This document shows positions 9,144 to 17,670 of a stretch of DNA of 64,000 bases, one piece after another. The position numbers and the translations under genes are program-made. Each line of letters starts with the position of its first letter. Positions within the stretch are counted from its first letter, which is position 1. The notes beneath the pieces are model-generated. The model saw only the letters and a list, made by a program, of their open reading frames with translations, was not told where the DNA came from and did not search any database. Source of the DNA: Pseudomonas sp. 7SR1 (GTDB lineage Bacteria > Pseudomonadota > Gammaproteobacteria > Pseudomonadales > Pseudomonadaceae); contig NZ_LT707064.1 of assembly GCF_900156465.1 (NCBI RefSeq), forward strand, positions 4,479,001-4,543,000, written 5' to 3'.

Positions 9144-9190
9144 GCTGCACAAAATGCAGCGCCCGCGCCCTTTTTACGGGGCGCGGGCGC
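9144..9190. terminator. two adjacent strong hairpins between convergent genes
   Basis: CGCTGCA-caaaa-TGCAGCG is followed, sharing bases, by a 12-bp GC stem (GCGCCCGCGCCC / GGGCGCGGGCGC) with a T-rich loop. There is no good T tail on either strand, but the position between convergent genes at 9135 and 9211 fits a bidirectional transcription stop. Confidence 0.5.
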
Positions 9191-9210
9191 TTGAGCGGAC
9201 CGGCGTGCAA

Positions 9211-9639
9211 TCACAAGCGCATGCCCTGGAACGGGTTCCAGCCTTGCTCGCCTTTGACTTCCTTGAGGTAGTAAGCGTAGTTGGTCATCATCGCGTAGGT
9301 CATGGAGAACGCGATGCTCAGGCCGGTATTCAGAGGCCTTGGCACCTCCATGCCCATGATGGCGAAAAGCACGCTCAGCGCGATGTTGATGGCGATGATG
9401 AGGCCGATCATGGCCAGGTTCTTCTTCCACAGCCCCAGGACGAACAGATAGATCGGGCCAAAGAAGAAGGCGATGATGTTGGCGTTGATGAGGATCTTTT
9501 TCCTGAAGTCGGGCAGCTTTTTCATCGCTTCCTTGTAGCGCGGGTCGCTCGGCGCTCCATAGGTGTCGAAGAAGTTGAAGCGCTCCTGCCACTTGGCGCT
9601 GTATTTGCCGCTATCTTGCAACTGTTCGGTGGTGCTCAT
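9211..9639 (-). CDS. DUF2628 family small membrane protein
   Basis: A 142-residue protein starting MSTTEQLQDSGKYS, with AAGGAGC just upstream of the chosen ATG (the frame is open further upstream, but without a good ribosome site). A soluble N-terminus ending in the phrase DFRKKILINANIIAFFFGP leads into two or three hydrophobic segments (IYLFVLGLW, AMIGLIIAINIALSVLFAIMG, LSIAFSMTYAMMTNYAYYL). This is the layout of DUF2628, found widely in Proteobacteria and of unknown function. It is convergent with the Fur-like gene and shows no functional link to its neighbours. Confidence 0.8.
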   Translation of the reverse strand: MSTTEQLQDSGKYSAKWQERFNFFDTYGAPSDPRYKEAMKKLPDFRKKILINANIIAFFFGPIYLFVLGLWKKNLAMIGLIIAINIALSVLFAIMGMEVPRPLNTGLSIAFSMTYAMMTNYAYYLKEVKGEQGWNPFQGMRL

Positions 9640-9903
9640 CCGGGGCTCCTTGGGGTCCATGAGGGGGCAATCGTTCTTCCGGGATTTTCCTGTGCTTGCG
9701 CTGCAAGCTTTATAAGCGTTGGGGCGAAAAAATACTCCATCGCCTGCCCGTGGGACCGCCTGATCTGTGACCCGTATCACTTTCCTGCGCACACCGGCCC
9801 GCCCTCATTCGGAACGTGCCCATTGTCTGGCACGGCAATTACGTCTAGTTTGCTGCCCGACCCTTAAATAAAAACCAGCGTACAAAAAAATCAGGAGTCC
9901 CAG

Positions 9904-10830
9904 ATGCAACCGATTCGTCTCGGTCTGGTGGGCTATGGCAAGATCGCCCAGGACCAACACGTTCCCGCCATCCAGGCCAACCCCGCCTTCCAGCTGGTGG
10001 CCGTCGCTACCCAGGGCAAGCCCTGTGCCGGCGTGGAGAATTTCCAGTCCCTGGGCCAGTTGCTCGATAACGGCCCGCAGGTCGATGCCATTGCGTTCTG
10101 CACGCCGCCCCAGGGTCGATTCGCGTTGGTGCAGCAAGCGCTGGCCGCAGGCAAGCATGTCCTGGTGGAAAAGCCGCCGTGCGCCACGTTGGGCGAAGCC
10201 ATGGAACTGGTGAGCCAGGCGCACAAGCACGGTGTCAGCGCGCTGTTCGCCTGGCATTCTCGCTACGCGCCGGGAATCGAAGCCGCTCGCGACTGGTTGG
10301 CCACCCGGACGTTGCAGAGCGTGCAGATCGACTGGAAGGAAGACGTGCGCAAGTGGCATCCCGGCCAGGCGTGGATCTGGCAGCCGGGTGGCCTGGGTGT
10401 GTTCGATCCCGGAATCAACGCGCTGTCCATCGCGACCCATCTGCTGCCCTTGCCACTGTTCGTCGAATCTGCCGAGCTGCGGGTTCCGGACAATTGCCAA
10501 TCACCTATCGCCGCCAGCATCAGGATGTCGGATGCACGCCACCTCGATGTCCGGGCGGAGTTCGATTTCGACCATGGTCATGATGAGCTCTGGAGCATCG
10601 AGATTCGCTGCGCCGAGGGTGTCCTGCGGCTGGACAACGGTGGCGCGTTGTTGAGTATCGATGGCGTGCGCCAGGCCGTTTCGGAGGAAGGGGAATACCC
10701 GGCGGTGTATCGGCATTTCCAGCAGTTGATCACGGACAAGGCCCGCGACCTGGACCTGCAGCCCTTGCGGCTGGTGGCGGACAGCTTCTTCGTGGGCAGC
10801 CGGACGCTGGTCGAACCGTTCTACGATTGA
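9904..10830 (+). CDS. gal: D-galactose/L-arabinose 1-dehydrogenase, Gfo/Idh/MocA family
   Basis: NAD(P)-dependent sugar dehydrogenase of 308 residues oxidising the sugar C1 hydroxyl to a lactone. The Rossmann fold shows at residues 5-12 (GLVGYGKI) and the family lysine in VLVEKPP. The sequence closely follows what I recall of the Pseudomonas fluorescens galactose dehydrogenase (MQPIRLGLVGYGKIAQDQHVP). CAGGAG precedes the ATG. It is a single-gene unit bounded by a terminator; sugar-acid dehydratase genes of the De Ley-Doudoroff route are not adjacent. Family is certain, exact substrate likely. Confidence 0.8.
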   Translation: MQPIRLGLVGYGKIAQDQHVPAIQANPAFQLVAVATQGKPCAGVENFQSLGQLLDNGPQVDAIAFCTPPQGRFALVQQALAAGKHVLVEKPPCATLGEAMELVSQAHKHGVSALFAWHSRYAPGIEAARDWLATRTLQSVQIDWKEDVRKWHPGQAWIWQPGGLGVFDPGINALSIATHLLPLPLFVESAELRVPDNCQSPIAASIRMSDARHLDVRAEFDFDHGHDELWSIEIRCAEGVLRLDNGGALLSIDGVRQAVSEEGEYPAVYRHFQQLITDKARDLDLQPLRLVADSFFVGSRTLVEPFYD

Positions 10831-10890
10831 AGATCGGGCAACGGCACTGCACCCGTTGGCGTGGCAAGGTCATCGCCGGGCCCCATGTGA

Positions 10891-10936
10891 GGCTGCCGGA
10901 CACTGCGACTCGCTCGCAGAGTCCGGCAGCCTTTTT
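10891..10936 (+). terminator. rho-independent terminator after galactose dehydrogenase
   Basis: An 11-bp stem (GGCTGCCGGAC / GTCCGGCAGCC) with a 19-base loop is followed by five T. It separates the dehydrogenase from the convergent molybdenum-enzyme operon, whose large-subunit stop is only a few bases away. Confidence 0.85.
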
Positions 10937-10940
10937 CATG

Positions 10941-13181
10941 TCATGCCAGCTGGAACGGCAACTGGCGTAGCGGCTTGCCCGTGAGGCTCGCGATGGCGTT
11001 GGCAAAAGCAGGTGCCAGGGCCGGCAGGCCGGGTTCACCCATCCCCGTGGGAGGCTCGGCGCTGGGTACGACATGGACGGCGATGTCCGGCATGTCGGTG
11101 ATGCGCGGCACGCTGAAGTCGGCGAAGTTGCTCTGCTGCACCACCCCGTCCGTCAAGGTGACAGCGCCGCCTGGCAGGCACATGGACAAGCCCATCACGG
11201 CCGCGCCCTGTACCTGGGCTTCCACGCTGCGCGGGTTGACCACCAGGTTGCAGTGCACGCCAGCGGTGGCGCGATGCAGCACCGGGCGACCGTCTTGCAC
11301 GGAGGCCTCCACGACATAGGCCACCACGGAACTGAACGACTCATGGACCGCCACGCCCCAGGCATGGCCGGCGTTAAGCTGACGCTTGCCATATTCGCTC
11401 TTGTCCACGGCCAGTTGCAGGGCCGCGCGATGGCGAGGACTTTGGTCGCCGAACAGCTTCATCCTGTAGGCCACCGGATCCTGCCGGGTGGTGCGGGCGA
11501 TTTCGTCGATCAAGGTTTCCATGACGAAGGCGGTGTGGGTGGAACCCACGCTGCGCCACCAGAGCACCGGTACGTTGAGTTTGGGATGATGGACCGTCAG
11601 GCGCATCGGCAGCGGGTAAGGGTTGCGCATGCCCTCGGTCGCGGTAGGATCGATGCCGTTTTTCACCCGGCCACCGAACAGGGTGCCGCTGAGGATCGAC
11701 TGCCCGACCAGGGCGTGGTCCCAGGCCAGCACCTTGCCGTTGTCATCGAAGCCTATTCGCGCGCGGTGCAGGTGCATGGGCCGGTAGTAGCCGCCCTTGA
11801 TGTCGTCTTCCCGGCTCCAGAGCGTGCGTATCGGGACCTCCAGCCCACTGGCGCGGGCAGCCTTGGCCACCTCGCAGGCCAGGGCGACGAAATCGCCGCT
11901 GGGGACACCACGCCGGCCGAAGCCTCCGCCCGCCGTCTGCACGTTGACCAGGACCTGTTCCGGCTTGAGATTCAGCACCTTGGCGGCCACGCTCCCATCG
12001 CCGCCGGGAAACTGCGTGCCGACCCACAGGCGGGCGCCATCGTCGGCAAGCTGCACGGTGCAGTTCAGGGGCTCCATGGGGGCATGGGCGAGGTAGGGGA
12101 ATACGAATTCGGCTTCGAGCTTGTGCGGTGCCGTGGCCAGGGGCGCCATGTCGGCCTCGAAATGCAACGGGCCGGGCTGGCCGGCGAGTTCCCGGTACTG
12201 GACCAGTTGCTTGTCGCTGTCCACTTTCTCCAAGCCAGCCAGGTTCCATTCCAGCTTCAAGGCGTCTCGGGCGAGCTTGGCTTGCCAGTAGCCATCGGCG
12301 ATGACCGCCACGCCTTCGGCACCGCCATCCAGCGGCACCCGCACCACGGCTTTCACGCCCTTGGTGGCACGCGCCGCGCTGTCGTCCAGGGAGCTGATTT
12401 TCGCGCCGAATACCGGTGGCCTGGCGACGACGGCCGTAAGCTGCCCAGGCAGGTGCATGTCGATGCCGAAATCCTGCTGGCCGCTGCTCTTGGCCTTGGC
12501 ATCGATGCGGGTGGTGGCCTGGCCGATGATGCGGAAGTCCTTGGGGTCCTTGAGCGTGATCTGCTCGGGCACGGGCATTTTCATTGCGGCTTCGGCCAGT
12601 TCCCCATAGCTTGCCTGGCGTCCTCCAGGCCCCAGCACCTTGCCAGATTGCGTGCTCAGGCTCGCCACGTCCACGTTCCAGCGCGCGGCCGCGGCGGCAA
12701 GCAGCATGGCGCGAGCGCGGGCGCCGAGTTCGCGGTATTGGATGTAGCTGTTCTTGATCGAATTGGAGCCGCCGGTGAGGTGGATGCCGAAGATCGGGTC
12801 CTGGTAGGCGGCGTCGCCGTTGCCGTTGCGACTGCGCACCAGGCTCCAGTCGGCATCGAGTTCTTCGGCGAGAATCATCGGCAGGGCGGTCTGCACCCCT
12901 TGGCCGAACTCCAGTCGATTGATGGTCACGATGACCTCTCCGCTGGGGGCGATCTGCACGAAGGCAGACGGTTGCTGGGCCGGTTTGAGAGGGGCGCCGG
13001 CAGTGTCGTCGGCCTGTTGGGCCATGGCCAGGTGCGGAAAGGCACCCAGCGCCAGCCCGCCGATGCCGACGATCTTAAGGAAACTGCGACGGGGCAGGGT
13101 GGTGGGGCCGTCGGCAAGATCGCGCTCGAACATAGGCTGCAAGGCGCGGGGAACCTCACCGGGAAAGATGTCGTTCAGCAT
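10941..13181 (-). CDS. molybdenum-dependent aldehyde/N-heterocycle oxidoreductase large subunit, IorB-like
   Basis: A 746-residue molybdopterin-binding subunit of the xanthine-dehydrogenase superfamily, isoquinoline 1-oxidoreductase beta type. A long N-terminal region leads to a twin-arginine signal (RRSFLKIVGIGGLALG, Arg31-Arg32), so the enzyme is exported folded to the periplasm. Molybdopterin-binding glycine-rich segments such as GGGFGRRG and GRVKNG and the C-terminal GEPGLPALAPAFANAI with the conserved glutamate are present. It follows the 2Fe-2S subunit gene by 12 bases in one operon. Substrates of this group include aldehydes and N-heteroaromatics; the one used here cannot be told. The cytochrome c subunit often linked to such enzymes is not adjacent. 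Confidence 0.9.
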   Translation of the reverse strand: MLNDIFPGEVPRALQPMFERDLADGPTTLPRRSFLKIVGIGGLALGAFPHLAMAQQADDTAGAPLKPAQQPSAFVQIAPSGEVIVTINRLEFGQGVQTALPMILAEELDADWSLVRSRNGNGDAAYQDPIFGIHLTGGSNSIKNSYIQYRELGARARAMLLAAAAARWNVDVASLSTQSGKVLGPGGRQASYGELAEAAMKMPVPEQITLKDPKDFRIIGQATTRIDAKAKSSGQQDFGIDMHLPGQLTAVVARPPVFGAKISSLDDSAARATKGVKAVVRVPLDGGAEGVAVIADGYWQAKLARDALKLEWNLAGLEKVDSDKQLVQYRELAGQPGPLHFEADMAPLATAPHKLEAEFVFPYLAHAPMEPLNCTVQLADDGARLWVGTQFPGGDGSVAAKVLNLKPEQVLVNVQTAGGGFGRRGVPSGDFVALACEVAKAARASGLEVPIRTLWSREDDIKGGYYRPMHLHRARIGFDDNGKVLAWDHALVGQSILSGTLFGGRVKNGIDPTATEGMRNPYPLPMRLTVHHPKLNVPVLWWRSVGSTHTAFVMETLIDEIARTTRQDPVAYRMKLFGDQSPRHRAALQLAVDKSEYGKRQLNAGHAWGVAVHESFSSVVAYVVEASVQDGRPVLHRATAGVHCNLVVNPRSVEAQVQGAAVMGLSMCLPGGAVTLTDGVVQQSNFADFSVPRITDMPDIAVHVVPSAEPPTGMGEPGLPALAPAFANAIASLTGKPLRQLPFQLA

Positions 13182-13193
13182 GACGAGCTCCGA

Positions 13194-13667
13194 TCAGGCA
13201 AGGGCCTTGGCGGCATCAGCCACCGCGGCGCGAATACGGGCATAAGTGCCGCAACGGCAGATATTGCCGGCCATGGCTGAGTCGATTTCAGCCACGGTGG
13301 GTTGCTTGCCCTTGGGTTGGGCCTTGAGGAAAGCGGTGGCGCTCATGATCTGGCCGCTCTGGCAGTAGCCGCACTGCGCCACGTCGTGCTTGACCCAGGC
13401 TTCATGGACCGCGGTGCCGACCGGATCGCTGCCGTTGGTGGCCGCTTCGATGGTGGTGATGTGCTTGCCTTCGGCGGCGGCAATGGGCGTCACGCAGGAA
13501 CGAATGGCCTGGCCATCGAGGTGAACGGTGCAGGCGCCGCACAGTGCCGCGCCGCAGCCGAACTTGGTGCCGGTCATGCCCAGCGTGTCGCGCAGGGTCC
13601 AGAGGATGGGCGTTCCTGGGTCTACGTCGACCGTGTATTCACGGCCGTTGATAGTGAGTGCACTCAT
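13194..13667 (-). CDS. 2Fe-2S subunit of molybdenum oxidoreductase, IorA-like
   Basis: Small electron-transfer subunit of 157 residues, full length. The plant-ferredoxin-type cluster motif GCGAALCGACTVHLDG and the second cluster motif CGYCQSGQIM with NICRCGTY are both complete. It passes electrons from the molybdopterin subunit encoded just downstream. GGAGA precedes the ATG. The protein has no signal of its own and is presumably carried out with the Tat-targeted large subunit. Confidence 0.93.
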   Translation of the reverse strand: MSALTINGREYTVDVDPGTPILWTLRDTLGMTGTKFGCGAALCGACTVHLDGQAIRSCVTPIAAAEGKHITTIEAATNGSDPVGTAVHEAWVKHDVAQCGYCQSGQIMSATAFLKAQPKGKQPTVAEIDSAMAGNICRCGTYARIRAAVADAAKALA

Positions 13668-13790
13668 GATGGGCTAGCTCTCCGGACAAGAGTGGGTCAG
13701 TGCTTGGATACGACGCGTGTTGAAGACAAGGGGAGGCCGGTAGCGGAAGGTCAATCTGGCCCACTTCCGCTGTGGACACACCGCATCATC

Positions 13791-13881
13791 AGGCTTTGCA
13801 CGAAAAGCCTTGATACTCGCTCATGCTGCGTTGAAAACAGCCTCGCCTGAACTTCGTCTCAAGACTTTTCGTACAGAGCCT
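13791..13881. repeat. 91-bp MITE-like inverted-repeat element, copy A
   Basis: The element is bounded by 23-bp terminal inverted repeats (left AGGCTTTGCACGAAAAGC..., right complement AGGCTCTGTACGAAAAGT...) that match at 20 of 23 positions, with an internal GCTGCGTTGAAAACAGC hairpin. Related copies lie at 14064-14154 and about 25798-25884, with a short remnant at 14537-14568. It contains no gene. No clear target-site duplication was recognised. Confidence 0.75.
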
Positions 13882-14063
13882 GGCGCCGTGACTCGATCAG
13901 ATACCGATTTGATGTGAATGACTCTAACCCACTATAGAAGTCATTGCGTTAGACCGGATTGCCTGATCCTCTCGAATAATTGCCTGATCTGGCAAATTGG
14001 CGGGTCAGTCGAATCGAAGTTGTCGATAGCCGCTTCGCCTCATCCAGGGCTCCTGAGGGCGCT

Positions 14064-14154
14064 AGACTCGGTACGGAAAGCCTTGACACTCGTTCAGGCT
14101 GCGTTGAAAACCGCCTCGCCTGATCTTCGCCTCAAGACTTTTCGTACAGAGCCT
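14064..14154. repeat. 91-bp MITE-like inverted-repeat element, copy B
   Basis: Same length and orientation as the copy 180 bp upstream, with ends AGACTCGGTACGGAAAGC... and ...TCGTACAGAGCCT and the same GCGTTGAAAAC core. It lies immediately downstream of the small gene at 14167-14427. The 182 bases between the two copies (13882-14063) hold no gene that I can support. Confidence 0.75.
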
Positions 14155-14166
14155 GACTGTCAGGAT

Positions 14167-14427
14167 TCAGCGCGTTGAGCGTCTGTTCGATTCGTGATCG
14201 GCCGTTGCGGCCGGGGCAAGTTCCGGGAACTGCGCCAGCAGCGCCTTGTTCCCGGCGGCGATGAGTTTCTTCACTGCCTGGGTGATGTTGAGTCGGACCA
14301 TTCCGGTGGAAATGGAATACATGGCCCAGGCTTGTTCGGGTGTGCAATGGATGATTTGCTCTTCAATTTCCTTATAGGCCTTGCGGTCGTCTGACTCCGG
14401 ATAGCCCTGGTGGTTACTTTGGTGCAT
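14167..14427 (-). CDS. small hypothetical protein, 86 residues
   Basis: I do not recognise this family. The product is soluble, starting MHQSNHQGYPESDDRKAYKE, with amphipathic helical stretches (KEIEEQIIHCTPEQAWAMY and ITQAVKKLIAAGNKALLAQF) and no signal or membrane segment. AAGGA lies about 8 bases before the ATG and the amino-acid composition looks like a real protein rather than a shadow frame. Its 3' end abuts repeat copy B, so its tail may have been altered by the element. Confidence 0.55.
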   Translation of the reverse strand: MHQSNHQGYPESDDRKAYKEIEEQIIHCTPEQAWAMYSISTGMVRLNITQAVKKLIAAGNKALLAQFPELAPAATADHESNRRSTR

Positions 14428-14536
14428 GAATGGATTCCTTCCCTCTATGACAGCCCTGGCGTCGGGCTGTCTTTTCCCTGGGTGACGTTCATGGCTTCAG
14501 ATAGCCGCGTCAGAACTGCAGCGGTTCTCCCACCCT

Positions 14537-14568
14537 GGGCGCTGTCTGAAAAGCCTCAAACAGAGCCT
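14537..14568. repeat. remnant of the MITE-like element
   Basis: About 30 bases resemble one terminal repeat (GGGCGCTGTCTGAAAAGCCT) joined almost directly to the outer end of the other (ACAGAGCCT), as if the interior had been deleted. Confidence 0.5.
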
Positions 14569-14610
14569 GATTCAAGCGTTGCAGGAGGCGTCAACGACAA
14601 CTCCATCAGA

Positions 14611-15714
14611 TCAAGTGCCGCTCTTTACCTTGGTCCAGACCCGGGTGCGGATGCGCTCCAGTTTCAAGGGCAGGGGTTCGAGAGGAACCAGTGTGGCAAT
14701 CGTCTTCTTGTCCGGATAGATCCAGGGATTGTCGCGCAGCTGTTGCTCGACGAATTCCGTGGCGTCTTTATTGGCGTTGGGATAGAGGGTGTGATTCGAG
14801 GTCTTGGCGATGACTTCCGGACGCAGCATGTAGTTGATGAATGCCATGCCTTCCTTCGGGTGGGGGGCGTCTTTCAATAGAACCAGGTTTTCCGACCAGA
14901 CCAGCGCACCTTCGCGGGGAAGGCTGTAGGCGATCTTGCGACCAGTGTTGTTCTTTTCGTTGATGGCCTGCGCCGCAAGCGCACCGTTTGCCCAGCCCAC
15001 GACCGCGCAGATATTGCCATCGGCCAGGTCGGCGTCGATTCGCGACGAGTCGAAATAGAGGACGTAGGGACGGATTTTCAGCAGCAGCGCCTGGGCCTTC
15101 TGGTAGTCGTCCGGATTCTTGCTGTTGCTTGGCAGCCCAAGGTAATGCAAGGCAATGGAGATGATCTCGCTGGGAGAGTCGAGCATCGCCACGCCACACG
15201 ACTTGAGTTTGCTGATGTTCTCTTCCTTGAAGATCAGGTCCCAGCTGTCCACCGGCGCATCGTCGCCCAGGGCGGCCTTGATCTTGTCCACGTCATAACC
15301 AATGCCGGTGGTCCCCCACAGATAGGGCACGGCATAGCGGTTGCCTGGATCATTGACTGCCAGTTGGGCCAGGATGTCAGGGTCGACATGGGACAAGTTT
15401 CCGAGCTGGTTGCGATCCAGCGGTTGCAGCACACCTGCCTGGATGAGGCTTGGCAATACATTGGAGGTGGCCACCACCACATCGTACCCTGTACGCCCGG
15501 CCATCACCTTGCTCTGCATGATTTCGGCGCTGTCGAATGGGTCCATGTGGAATCGGGTGCCGGTTTCCTGCTCGAACTCTTTCGGAGTCTGCGGTGCGAT
15601 AAACCCGAACCAGTTATACAGATACATCGTCGGTTCTGCGGCACCCGCCGAGCTGTTTATCCCGATACAAAGAAGCGAAGCTGAAAGAATGCGGCGCAGG
15701 CGCGACTTGCTCAT
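14611..15714 (-). CDS. periplasmic polyamine-binding protein, PotF/SpuD-like
   Basis: Substrate-binding component of a putrescine/spermidine-type ABC importer, 367 residues. A signal peptide ends near SAGA|AEPT; YLYNWFGFIAP, YDVVVATSNVLPSLIQAGVLQPLD, VPYLWGTTGIGYDVD and the C-terminal NYMLRPEVIAKTSNHTLYPNAN are characteristic of the PotF group. AAGGA precedes the ATG. No permease or ATPase gene lies beside it; the nearest gene is a divergent LuxR-type regulator 136 bases away. It may serve a transporter encoded elsewhere or act as a sensing protein. Ligand specificity is not determined. Confidence 0.88.
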   Translation of the reverse strand: MSKSRLRRILSASLLCIGINSSAGAAEPTMYLYNWFGFIAPQTPKEFEQETGTRFHMDPFDSAEIMQSKVMAGRTGYDVVVATSNVLPSLIQAGVLQPLDRNQLGNLSHVDPDILAQLAVNDPGNRYAVPYLWGTTGIGYDVDKIKAALGDDAPVDSWDLIFKEENISKLKSCGVAMLDSPSEIISIALHYLGLPSNSKNPDDYQKAQALLLKIRPYVLYFDSSRIDADLADGNICAVVGWANGALAAQAINEKNNTGRKIAYSLPREGALVWSENLVLLKDAPHPKEGMAFINYMLRPEVIAKTSNHTLYPNANKDATEFVEQQLRDNPWIYPDKKTIATLVPLEPLPLKLERIRTRVWTKVKSGT

Positions 15715-15783
15715 ACAACTATCCTTGTCAAGGCGATGGCCTTCATGGCCGTCGTAACCCGGGACCGAATATACCCCGCATTG

Positions 15784-15828
15784 ACGAATAGTAAATACCT
15801 ACGAATACTTATCCGCGCCCGACGAATC
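15784..15828. promoter_or_regulatory. three ACGAAT repeats between polyamine-binding protein and LuxR genes
   Basis: ACGAATA, ACGAATA and ACGAATC occur in the same orientation at 15784, 15801 and 15822 in the divergent intergenic region. They could be binding sites for the adjacent LuxR-type regulator or part of the promoter; this is inferred from position only. Confidence 0.3.
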
Positions 15829-15850
15829 CCTAACCCTAAAGGGGTAGAAA

Positions 15851-16642
15851 ATGCCGCTCGACCTTCACAGCCTGGCTTGGCATCGATCGATCGGACAACT
15901 GATCATGCGGTTGAATCGTCCAGAGTTCTGGAGCTCTCTTGTCCGTCTTTTGAATGAACATGTGCAGGTCGATAACTGGGTCGTATTGATTTTCAGCAAT
16001 CAGCAAGTTCAAGTGGTCAGCCTTCCTGAAGTGGCCGACACGGAAGAAGTCGATGCGTTCATTCATCGCTATGTAAAAGGGCTCTACATGCTGGACCCGT
16101 TCTATATAGCCGATCGGGAAAATCCGCAGACCGGTTTCTTCCATATGTTGGATGTGGCGCCGGAGCACTTTCTCGAGACAGAGTATTACCACCAGTATTT
16201 TGAACAGTACATCTCGGTGGATGAGGCGCAATACAACGTCAAGCTCGATCCCGAAAGAACGCTATGCGTGTCCTTCGGCAGCAATGTTCGCTTTACCCAG
16301 GAACAAATCACGACGCTCGATATCATCAAGCCCTGGGTGACAGCGTTGATGCACCAGCGCATGGCTTTTGAAGTTGACGTGGCAAAACATCCTGGCGAGC
16401 CAGCACCCTGGCCAGAGACCATCGCCTCGCTGGGGGCACAGATCACCGTGCGTGAAAAAGATGTGCTCAAGTTGTTATTGAGTGGCTTTTCAAACAAGGA
16501 AATCGCAGGAAAGCTTTCCCTGTCGGCGGAAACCATAAAAGTGCACCGTCGTAACATCTACGCCAAGTTGAATATCAAGTCACAGTCCGAATTGTTTGCA
16601 CGATTCTTTACCTCCAAGCAGGACGCCATGGCGTTGAGTTGA
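15851..16642 (+). CDS. LuxR-family transcriptional regulator
   Basis: A 263-residue protein with an unassigned N-terminal sensory half (residues 1-170, not an evident autoinducer-binding domain) and a C-terminal LuxR/FixJ-type helix-turn-helix from about residue 196: ITVREKDVLKLLLSGFSNKEI, then LSAETIKVHRRNIYAKL. It has no receiver domain. AGGGG lies a few bases before the ATG. It is divergent from the orphan polyamine-binding protein and may control it; similar stand-alone LuxR regulators next to binding proteins occur in Pseudomonas. Confidence 0.88.
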   Translation: MPLDLHSLAWHRSIGQLIMRLNRPEFWSSLVRLLNEHVQVDNWVVLIFSNQQVQVVSLPEVADTEEVDAFIHRYVKGLYMLDPFYIADRENPQTGFFHMLDVAPEHFLETEYYHQYFEQYISVDEAQYNVKLDPERTLCVSFGSNVRFTQEQITTLDIIKPWVTALMHQRMAFEVDVAKHPGEPAPWPETIASLGAQITVREKDVLKLLLSGFSNKEIAGKLSLSAETIKVHRRNIYAKLNIKSQSELFARFFTSKQDAMALS

Positions 16643-16687
16643 GGCCGGTATGCCTTTGCAGAATGAGCAGAGGCACCGCTATTTCCC

Positions 16688-17623
16688 TCACGGCTTGCCG
16701 AAGAAATCAACCAACAGGTCGGCCACGCGGTTGGCCGCTTCCTCTGGCAGGTAATGCCCGGCATCGAGGATCACCTCGCCTTGCACATCTGCCGCCAGAG
16801 GCTTCAATGCATCGATGATGTGATTCGCGACACCTCGCTGCGCTCCGAGGGCCAGGACGGGGATGCCGAGTGGCGTCTCGGCGCGGCGACGGTTCGCGGC
16901 GACCCCTTCGCCGGACAATGCAGATTGGTAGTAGCCGGTCACCGCCCGTAATGCGCCAGGGGCCGCAAGCTGGCGTGCATAGACGGCGATGTCTTCAGGC
17001 GTGATGGTCCAGGGCTGAAGGGCCTTGGCCCTGAACAGCCAGGTGAGAAAGGCCTCTTCGCGCCCGGATATGAGTAGCTGGGGGAGGTCATCGAGCTGGT
17101 TGAACGCAAAGTGCCAACTGCGTCGGTTGGCCTCATCGACAGGCAGGTCGGTGCGAGGCGTTGAAAGGCCGGGTATCAACGCGTCGAGCAGTGCGACGCG
17201 ACGGATGTCCGAGCGCCAGTCCGCGGCCCAGGCGTAGGCGATCCAGGTGCCTACGTCATGCCCCGCGACATCGATGGGGCCGTTTTCGAACAATCCGAGG
17301 ACCTGGGCGAACTGGTGCAGTTCGGTGGCGACAGTGGCCAGGTCATAACGACCGGCAGGCGCATCGCTTTCACCCATGCCGCGAGGGTCGAGCGCGATGA
17401 CCCGATAACCGGCGTCCACCAGTTGGGGCATCACATAGCGCCATGCATACCAGCTTTGCGGCCAACCTGGGATCAGCAGGATGGGTGGGCCTTCGCCGCC
17501 CTCGACGTAGTGAATATTGACGTCACTTACCCGTGTGCTGGCATGGCGAAAACGCTGCCAGAAGTCGGTGCGGAGCAGGAAATCCTGACCGACGAAATCA
17601 GGCTGTGCTGATCGAGTGTTCAT
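16688..17623 (-). CDS. alpha/beta hydrolase, epoxide hydrolase/haloalkane dehalogenase-like
   Basis: A 311-residue alpha/beta-fold enzyme without signal peptide. The oxyanion-hole segment is IPGWPQSWYAWR, the nucleophile elbow AGHDVGTW carries an aspartate (Asp123) rather than serine, and DAGHYLPEE near the end supplies the catalytic histidine. An Asp nucleophile with an HGxP-like loop points to epoxide hydrolases or dehalogenases rather than esterases. It lies 47 bases downstream of a TetR gene on the same strand and is probably the gene that regulator controls. The substrate is unknown. Confidence 0.88.
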   Translation of the reverse strand: MNTRSAQPDFVGQDFLLRTDFWQRFRHASTRVSDVNIHYVEGGEGPPILLIPGWPQSWYAWRYVMPQLVDAGYRVIALDPRGMGESDAPAGRYDLATVATELHQFAQVLGLFENGPIDVAGHDVGTWIAYAWAADWRSDIRRVALLDALIPGLSTPRTDLPVDEANRRSWHFAFNQLDDLPQLLISGREEAFLTWLFRAKALQPWTITPEDIAVYARQLAAPGALRAVTGYYQSALSGEGVAANRRRAETPLGIPVLALGAQRGVANHIIDALKPLAADVQGEVILDAGHYLPEEAANRVADLLVDFFGKP

Positions 17624-17670
17624 GTGGTTTCCTCAAATGGAACTGAATGTTTCCTAATTGGGCAAAAAAA

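Noticed and set aside
9828..9843. Possible sigma-54 promoter before the galactose dehydrogenase gene
   Set aside because: TGGCACG is present but the -12 element reads TTACG and lacks the essential GC; no activator gene lies nearby.
11073..13280. 735-codon open frame on the plus strand
   Set aside because: Antisense to the molybdenum-enzyme large subunit, whose motifs are clear; the plus frame has no recognisable domain.
14449..14475. Hairpin with T tract (GACAGCCC/GGGCTGTC) as a terminator
   Set aside because: It would stop plus-strand transcription, yet no plus-strand gene lies upstream; it may be a chance or leader structure of the minus-strand small gene.
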